From: Chloroflexota bacterium
Lineage (GTDB): Bacteria > Chloroflexota > Ktedonobacteria > Ktedonobacterales > Ktedonobacteraceae
Assembly (NCBI GenBank): GCA_005881495.1
Contig: VBHI01000249.1
Span: forward strand, 1-11,038
Reading direction: 5' to 3'
Length of the DNA stretch: 11,038 nt
Shown here: one piece after another, positions 7,387 to 11,038 of the stretch
How the letters are laid out: every line of letters begins with the position of its first letter
Numbering within the stretch: position 1 is the stretch's first letter
Program-made: the position numbers and the translations under genes
The notes under the pieces: generated by a model
Told to the model about the DNA's origin: nothing
Databases searched by the model: none
Seen by the model: only the letters and a program-made list of their open reading frames with translations

Positions 7387-7415
7387 ATCATACACTATTT
7401 ATGTTTGCTTGTCTA
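7387..7415 (-). promoter_or_regulatory. Sigma-70-type promoter of the amidase gene
   Basis: On the minus strand, TAGACA (7410-7415) and TATGAT (7387-7392) each match the consensus at five of six bases with a 17-base spacer. The predicted leader to the GTG start is about 62 bases. Confidence 0.65.
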
Positions 7416-7500
7416 AGGTCTTAAGTATCAGTAAGATTATGTTGTAAAATAATGGGGGACTGTGGCATTATAAGCGTATTACATGGATGGAGTTGCATAG

Positions 7501-8487
7501 ATGAAGGTAAAGAAGCTGGTCACCTGGGGTGGCATAACGCTTGGGGCACTGGGAATGGGGCTGGCGATCAAGAGCTTGCTGCCGCAGCGTTTTTTGACAG
7601 ACGATTGGGTTGAGCGAAAGCCAAGTCAGCCATTAGATACGGCGAGTTTTCCTGAAGTCGAAGTATCATTTTTGCGTTGTGGTAGTATTACCATCCCGGA
7701 ACCGATAGCCGTGCGCGGCGCATTCACGCTGGCTCCACGTGTTATAGCCCATAGCGCGGTATTAATACGCCATCCGAAAGCGCTATTTTTATATGATACG
7801 GGTCTGAGCAGCGAAATTGATACATATCTCGTTGACCAGTCACTCTTCTTTCGTAAGACCCTGGGGCATTTCCAGTTAGAACAAACGCTGGGCAGCCATC
7901 TCAAAGAACGGGGGATTGAGCGCAGCGATCTCGATTTTGTCTTGCTGTCACATCTGCACTGGGACCATGTTAGTGGTATTCCTGATATTCGAGGCGTTCC
8001 GCTGCGTATCAATCGCGTTGAGTACGAGGCGGCGAAACTGGGTTTGCTTGATGCGGGCAATGGACTTGTGCAGCGTTTATTGGGTGATAATCCAATAGAG
8101 TTCTTTGATTGCGCGGGACTTACATATGAGAGGTTTCGTTCCAGCTTTGACGTCTTTGGGGATGGCTCTATAATACTGGTCCCTCTGCCGGGACATACCG
8201 CGGGAAACACCGGGATGTTCGTCAATCGGTCCAATGGACCACGTTTGTTCCTGTTGGGCGATGCGGCCTGGGTTTCGCAGAACTATCTTCGTCCAACAAC
8301 CATGCATCCCTTCATCTGGTCTCGCGTCACCAGTGACGATGCCATGGCTCGCCAAACCCTGATCGATCTGCACTACTATGCACTGCGACATCCTGAGATT
8401 CCCCTGATCGCAATGCACGATGCCGAATTACAGGAGAAGTTTATGAAGTCAGAACGGCTTATCCAGGCAGTGGGTAGAAACACATGA
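7501..8487 (+). CDS. Membrane-anchored metallo-beta-lactamase-fold hydrolase
   Basis: 328 residues. A lysine-rich start and one hydrophobic helix (about 8-27) without a lipoprotein cysteine suggest an uncleaved anchor or signal peptide, placing the enzyme outside the membrane. The metal site is complete: HLHWDH (151-156), His232 in PGHTAG, Asp254 in LLGDAA, and His306 near the end. This set of ligands is that of lactonase-like members such as AHL lactonases; phosphodiesterase or other hydrolase activity is equally possible. Start: GGAG at 7489-7492, 8 bases before the ATG. The stop codon overlaps the next ATG by four bases (ATGA at 8484-8487), so it is translationally coupled to the sensor kinase locus, hinting that both deal with the same extracellular signal. 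Confidence 0.9.
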   Translation: MKVKKLVTWGGITLGALGMGLAIKSLLPQRFLTDDWVERKPSQPLDTASFPEVEVSFLRCGSITIPEPIAVRGAFTLAPRVIAHSAVLIRHPKALFLYDTGLSSEIDTYLVDQSLFFRKTLGHFQLEQTLGSHLKERGIERSDLDFVLLSHLHWDHVSGIPDIRGVPLRINRVEYEAAKLGLLDAGNGLVQRLLGDNPIEFFDCAGLTYERFRSSFDVFGDGSIILVPLPGHTAGNTGMFVNRSNGPRLFLLGDAAWVSQNYLRPTTMHPFIWSRVTSDDAMARQTLIDLHYYALRHPEIPLIAMHDAELQEKFMKSERLIQAVGRNT

Positions 8488-8711
8488 GAGCAACGGATAT
8501 TGTGCGCAAAGACAAGGAACAGCCTGCTGGATTGATGCGTCTCTTAAAGGGAGCGGAGATGCGCAGGTGGCGAAAACCTGTGATTGGCTATGTACTCACT
8601 TTCCCTACCGTTGCCCTGGCTACTGTCCTCGTGATGTTGATGAAGTACTATTGGCCGCGTTTCTATTTCCCTGGTGACGCTATCTCTCGATTATTTTTAC
8701 ATTTCCCCTGA
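8484..8711 (+). pseudogene. N-terminal fragment of the sensor histidine kinase, out of frame
   Basis: A 75-codon reading frame that begins in the ATGA overlap with the hydrolase gene. It has a basic N-terminus (MRRWRKPVIGY), one clear membrane helix (about 34-53) and WPRFYFPG, then runs out of frame to a TGA at 8709-8711. This is the expected first membrane segment of a DUF4118-type sensor. In related kinases, as I recall them, the segment after FPG continues with further hydrophobic helices before an LDYF motif. Here LDYF appears almost at once, in the +1 frame. Inference: a deletion of a non-multiple of three bases, roughly 30-40 codons long, broke the gene. On its own the fragment has no known function. 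Confidence 0.7.
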
Positions 8712-9597
8712 ATATCAAATTGGTTTTCCAAGGTGGAATGGCCTGATACAAATTTTGCCATTCTTCTTGATCGGTATTTTGATCGCCATCATCTCTGGTC
8801 AGCGAGAAGCTGCGCGCAGGCGTGCTCTCTTTGCGGAACATGCGCTTAAGGAACATGCTGATAATCTTGAGCAGGCCAATCAAGAACTGATAGAGGTCAA
8901 TGAAATGAAAGATCAGTTTATTTCGATGGCCTCTCACGAGTTGAAAACCCCCATCACTACTATTCGCGGGCAGGCACAACTTATGTTACGGCGTCTCACA
9001 AAACAGAAAGAACTATCGCAAGAATTTGCGGATGTGCGCACTGCTTTAGAGAAAATTGATGAGCAGACGTATCGCTTAAGTGCCCTGGTGGACGATCTAC
9101 TCGACCTGGGAAGTATTCGCGCGGGCAAGACTGAATTGCGTCCTGGGCGCTGCGACCTGTGTGAAATCTGCCGCAGCGTGGTCGATGAACAGTGTCTTTT
9201 GACGGGGCGCGTGATTGAGGTAGAGTTGCCCGAGGCACCTGTGATGCTGGAGGCCGATAGTGAGCGACTGAGCCAGGTTGGTACCAACCTGGTCAGTAAT
9301 GCAATCAAGTACTCGCCGGATGGGAGTCCTGTCAAGGTGAGTGTAGTGAGGCAAGAGAATACAGCACGGCTCGCGGTACAAGATTTCGGGCAGGGTATGG
9401 AGAAAGAACAGCTGAAACATATTTTTGAGCCGTTTTATCGTGCTCCAGAGGCGCAATCGTCGAAGAAAAGCGGTTGGGGGCTTGGCCTCGTCATCTGTAA
9501 AGATATTGTCGAGCGGCACGGCGGGCGTATCTGGTGTGAGTCGCACGAGGGAGAGGGCAGCACGTTTTATGTGGAGTTGCCGCTTTGGTCTCTTTAA
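8674..9597 (+). CDS. Sensor histidine kinase (C-terminal part, sensor region truncated)
   Basis: 307 residues from a GTG. The order is LDYFYISPEY (5-14, end of a DUF4118-like sensor), one membrane helix (about 26-41), a coiled-coil linker (about 45-80), the HisKA dimerisation domain with SHELKTP (phospho-acceptor His88), and a complete ATPase domain: N box NLVSNAIKY (Asn209), G1 DFGQGM (237-242), F box FEPFYR and G2 GWGLGL (267-272). The catalytic core looks intact. The GTG at 8674 has no Shine-Dalgarno site, lies inside the upstream frame, and no better in-frame start follows before the helix, so this is best read as the downstream half of a broken gene that may still be translated by reinitiation. 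No response regulator gene is in the window. Confidence 0.88.
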   Translation: MTLSLDYFYISPEYQIGFPRWNGLIQILPFFLIGILIAIISGQREAARRRALFAEHALKEHADNLEQANQELIEVNEMKDQFISMASHELKTPITTIRGQAQLMLRRLTKQKELSQEFADVRTALEKIDEQTYRLSALVDDLLDLGSIRAGKTELRPGRCDLCEICRSVVDEQCLLTGRVIEVELPEAPVMLEADSERLSQVGTNLVSNAIKYSPDGSPVKVSVVRQENTARLAVQDFGQGMEKEQLKHIFEPFYRAPEAQSSKKSGWGLGLVICKDIVERHGGRIWCESHEGEGSTFYVELPLWSL

Positions 9598-9721
9598 GCA
9601 GGCTTTGGGCAGAAGACTACGAGATATAGCAGGAGTGGTAGGAGTCAAATCAAGACTGACTTAGTGGAAGAAGAACCTGATTGATGCTACTGAATATATG
9701 TCATAGAAAGTTGGACAAAAT

Positions 9722-9754
9722 AAAACCTCCTGAATGCAGTGTTCAGGAGGTTTT
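9722..9754 (-). terminator. Strong terminator of the tRNA unit, possibly bidirectional
   Basis: A 13-bp perfect stem (9722-9734 with 9742-9754) surrounds a 7-base loop. On the minus strand it follows tRNA-Trp directly and is followed by TTTTATTTT, a classical intrinsic terminator. On the plus strand the stem ends in TTTT and could also stop transcripts of the sensor kinase operon. Confidence 0.85.
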
Positions 9755-9829
9755 GGCAGGGGTGGCAAGGCTCGAACTCGCGACATTCCGTTTTGGAGAC
9801 GGACGCTCTACCAACTGAGCTACACCCCT
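9754..9829 (-). tRNA. tRNA-Trp (anticodon CCA)
   Basis: A full cloverleaf. Acceptor AGGGGTG pairs with CACCCCT; the D-stem is GCTC/GAGC; the anticodon stem TCCGT/ACGGA carries loop CTCCAAA, giving anticodon CCA; the T-arm has loop TTCGAGC; the discriminator is G; and the terminal CCA is encoded. There are 73 bases plus CCA. It lies 15 bases downstream of the tRNA-Ser sequence with no promoter visible between them. Confidence 0.97.
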
Positions 9830-9844
9830 TTATTTTGAATTGGG

Positions 9845-9932
9845 CGGAGAGGGAGAGATTCGAACTCTCGGAAGGCTATTAACCCTCAAGCGATTAGCAA
9901 TCGCTCGCACTAGGCCACTATGCGACCAGCCC
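9845..9932 (-). tRNA. tRNA-Ser (anticodon GCU), 5' acceptor strand interrupted by the tnpB element
   Basis: A type II tRNA. The anticodon stem AGCGA/TCGCT carries loop TTGCTAA (anticodon GCT, 9896-9898). There is a long variable arm (GAGGG pairing with CCTTC), T-stem GAGAG/CTCTC with loop TTCGAAT, D-stem GCA/TGC, 3' acceptor strand CCTCTCC and discriminator G. The 5' acceptor strand should read GGAGAGG but reads GGGCTGG, leaving two mismatches (C-C, T-T) and one G-T pair. Bases 1-5 appear to belong to the end of the mobile element and only from base 6 on is it original tRNA. It is probably non-functional or poorly processed. The encoded 3' end is CCC, not CCA. Confidence 0.8.
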
Positions 9933-10080
9933 AGCGGCTTCTCGTTTCACCGCCGAAGGTGACTCACCTGATTGCTCAGGCCCCTCTCTTCGGCTCGACG
10001 AAGGCCCCGTCCGGGCCAGCACCTGCAAGCCGCGTTGCAGGATGTTTCTTGCCGCATTCTCGTCGCGGTCGGCAATATAG
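9908..10080 (-). ncRNA. Predicted TnpB guide RNA (omega RNA / reRNA)
   Basis: TnpB guide RNAs overlap the 3' end of tnpB and run through the right end into flanking DNA, which supplies the guide of about 16-20 bases. Here the last part of tnpB holds consecutive small hairpins: TCAGG/CCTGA (9967-9980), TCACC/GGTGA (9947-9962) and AGCC-GCTG-GGCT (9928-9939) at the very end. The predicted guide is then 9927 down to 9908, which is tRNA-Ser sequence. The upstream boundary is approximate; the existence of the RNA is inferred from the family. Confidence 0.45.
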
Positions 10081-11038
10081 CCACAGAAAGGGCAGACATG
10101 CGTACGGACACTGAGGGATTTTTGCACATACTCACCACACTGGGAACATTTTTGCGAAGTGTAATGAGGGGCAACGGCAATTATCTGACGTCCAGCACTT
10201 TCAGCCTTGGCTTCAAGATAGTGTCGGAATATCCCCCAGGATGCATCAGCAATGGCAGAGGCCAAACAATGGTTGCGTCCCATGTTGGCCACCTTCAAGT
10301 CTTCAATAGCGATGGTTTGATAGCGGTCGATGTAGTAGCGGGAAGCTTTATGCAGCGTATCCTGACGCTGGTTGGAGATGCGCTCATGGATACGAGCGAC
10401 AAGATGTTTGGTGCGTCTGCGCCTCTTGCTTCCCTTCTTGCACCTGGCAAGTTTGCGTTGAGCCTTGGCCAGTTTCTTGGCACTCTTCTTGGCATGTTTC
10501 GGGTTCTCAACCATGTGTCCATTGCTATCGGCGACGAGGTAGCGAAGGCCCATATCAAGCCCAACGGCATTGCCCTTCTGAGGCAGGAGTTGAGGGGTGG
10601 TTTCACAGACACATTGCACATACCAGCCAGAGGGACGCAAGACGATGCGCGCAAACTTGAAGGTGCCTTCCATCGGGCGGTGGACAATCACACGGATACG
10701 CCCACCCATTTGCTTGGGCGCCTTGAAACGTCCGTTATCCAGGCCATTAGCCGCATCGCGGAATTGAATGCTATTCCAGGCATGAGGCCCCTTGAAGCGA
10801 GGGAAGCCAACCTTATGGCCTGCCTTGCGCCCCTGGAAGAAGTGAGTAAAGGAGCGATGAAGACGTTTGAGGGTAGTGTCTACCACCACAGCAGGCAAAT
10901 CAGGATGCGCCTCTTTGCCATGGTGCTTATCTTGCTCATACAGATGCATCTGTTTGCCTGTTTCTTGATAGTGCGTAATAAGCTCCTCAAGACAGGCGTT
11001 ATACATCTTGCGCGATGCCATCAGGGTATTCATCAAGG
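9918..11038 (-). CDS. TnpB RNA-guided endonuclease of IS200/IS605 (IS1341) group, 5' end outside window
   Basis: At least 372 residues are visible. The frame is open to the window edge and the usual N-terminal 25-40 residues of TnpB are missing; the TTG at 11036 is not a real start. The RuvC-type triad is present: Asp161 in GLDMGL, Glu245 in IAIEDLKV, and Asp323/Asp325 in DRDENAARN. The zinc finger CSQC (297-300) and CPFC (315-318) is intact, so an active nuclease is predicted. The C-terminus SAVKREAAGLVA is of the normal type, but the last codons and the TAG stop (9918-9920) lie in tRNA-Ser sequence. No tnpA (Y1 transposase) is visible on the left side; one could lie beyond the window, or the element may be tnpB-only and moved in trans. 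Confidence 0.93.
   Translation of the reverse strand, partial: LMNTLMASRKMYNACLEELITHYQETGKQMHLYEQDKHHGKEAHPDLPAVVVDTTLKRLHRSFTHFFQGRKAGHKVGFPRFKGPHAWNSIQFRDAANGLDNGRFKAPKQMGGRIRVIVHRPMEGTFKFARIVLRPSGWYVQCVCETTPQLLPQKGNAVGLDMGLRYLVADSNGHMVENPKHAKKSAKKLAKAQRKLARCKKGSKRRRRTKHLVARIHERISNQRQDTLHKASRYYIDRYQTIAIEDLKVANMGRNHCLASAIADASWGIFRHYLEAKAESAGRQIIAVAPHYTSQKCSQCGEYVQKSLSVRTHVCPFCGYIADRDENAARNILQRGLQVLARTGPSSSRREGPEQSGESPSAVKREAAGLVA
9928..11038 (-). mobile_element. IS200/IS605-type element inserted in tRNA-Ser, left end outside window
   Basis: The right end is placed at about 9928, where the hairpin AGCC-GCTG-GGCT ends and tRNA-Ser sequence resumes with GG at tRNA positions 6-7; a one- or two-base ambiguity remains because of shared G residues. 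No target duplication is expected for this family. The left end, the target-adjacent motif and the missing 5' tRNA bases should lie beyond 11038. Confidence 0.7.

Noticed and set aside
7442..7474. TTGTAA and TATAAG as a promoter for the metal hydrolase
   Set aside because: The spacer is 21 bases, too long for a normal sigma-70 promoter; no better candidate was found in the gap.
8674..8711. Programmed +1 frameshift joining the two histidine kinase frames
   Set aside because: A T-rich stretch exists, but the joined product would still lack the sensor helices between FPG and LDYF, so a deletion explains the data better.
9845..9932. tRNA-Ser as the attachment site of an integrase-type island
   Set aside because: The break is in the 5' acceptor strand next to tnpB, not a 3'-end duplication, and no tyrosine integrase is seen.
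10295..10687. Second minus-strand frame within tnpB (130 codons)
   Set aside because: It is out of frame with the well-conserved TnpB domain and shows no motif.

Overview
The window looks like chromosomal DNA of a Ktedonobacteria-type member of the Chloroflexota. This is an inference from gene style: a Ser/Thr kinase fused to a WD40 propeller, a sensor kinase whose core I recognise from Ktedonobacter-like genomes, a TnpB gene of the IS200/IS605 (IS1341) group, and dispersed palindromic repeats. No rRNA or phylogenetic marker gene is present to prove it.

Layout. Bases 1-470 hold no gene but carry an array of degenerate REP-like palindromic repeats. They are followed by an HSL-family alpha/beta hydrolase (+, 471-1409). 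A perfect 17-bp hairpin (1425-1461) separates it from a convergent, membrane-anchored protein of unknown function (-, 1501-2187). Divergent from that is a DapB-like reductase (+, 2347-3150) that lacks the usual catalytic histidine pair. Next come a well-formed sigma-70-type promoter (3161-3189), a Ser/Thr kinase with one membrane segment and seven WD40 repeats of exactly 42 residues (3254-5404), and, 5 bp later, a small GGQ release-factor-like protein probably involved in ribosome rescue (5410-5772). A convergent amidase follows (-, 5786-7318), with its own promoter and a hairpin at the start of its leader.

The next operon (+) encodes a membrane-anchored metallo-beta-lactamase-fold hydrolase (7501-8487), whose stop overlaps the start of a sensor histidine kinase locus. 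That locus is broken: the first membrane segment (8484-8711) and the rest of the kinase (8674-9597) are in different frames, apparently because a stretch of the DUF4118-like sensor region was deleted.

The right end is the most striking part. On the minus strand, reading leftwards, are tnpB (9918 to beyond 11038), a tRNA-Ser(GCU) whose 5' acceptor strand is interrupted exactly at the tnpB end, tRNA-Trp(CCA), and a terminator. The tnpB reading frame runs out of the element and uses a TAG inside the tRNA D-loop as its stop. Because TnpB guide RNAs take their guide from the DNA just outside the right end of the element, the guide here should be the tRNA-Ser sequence itself. The insertion also separates tRNA-Trp from whatever promoter formerly served the tRNA pair.
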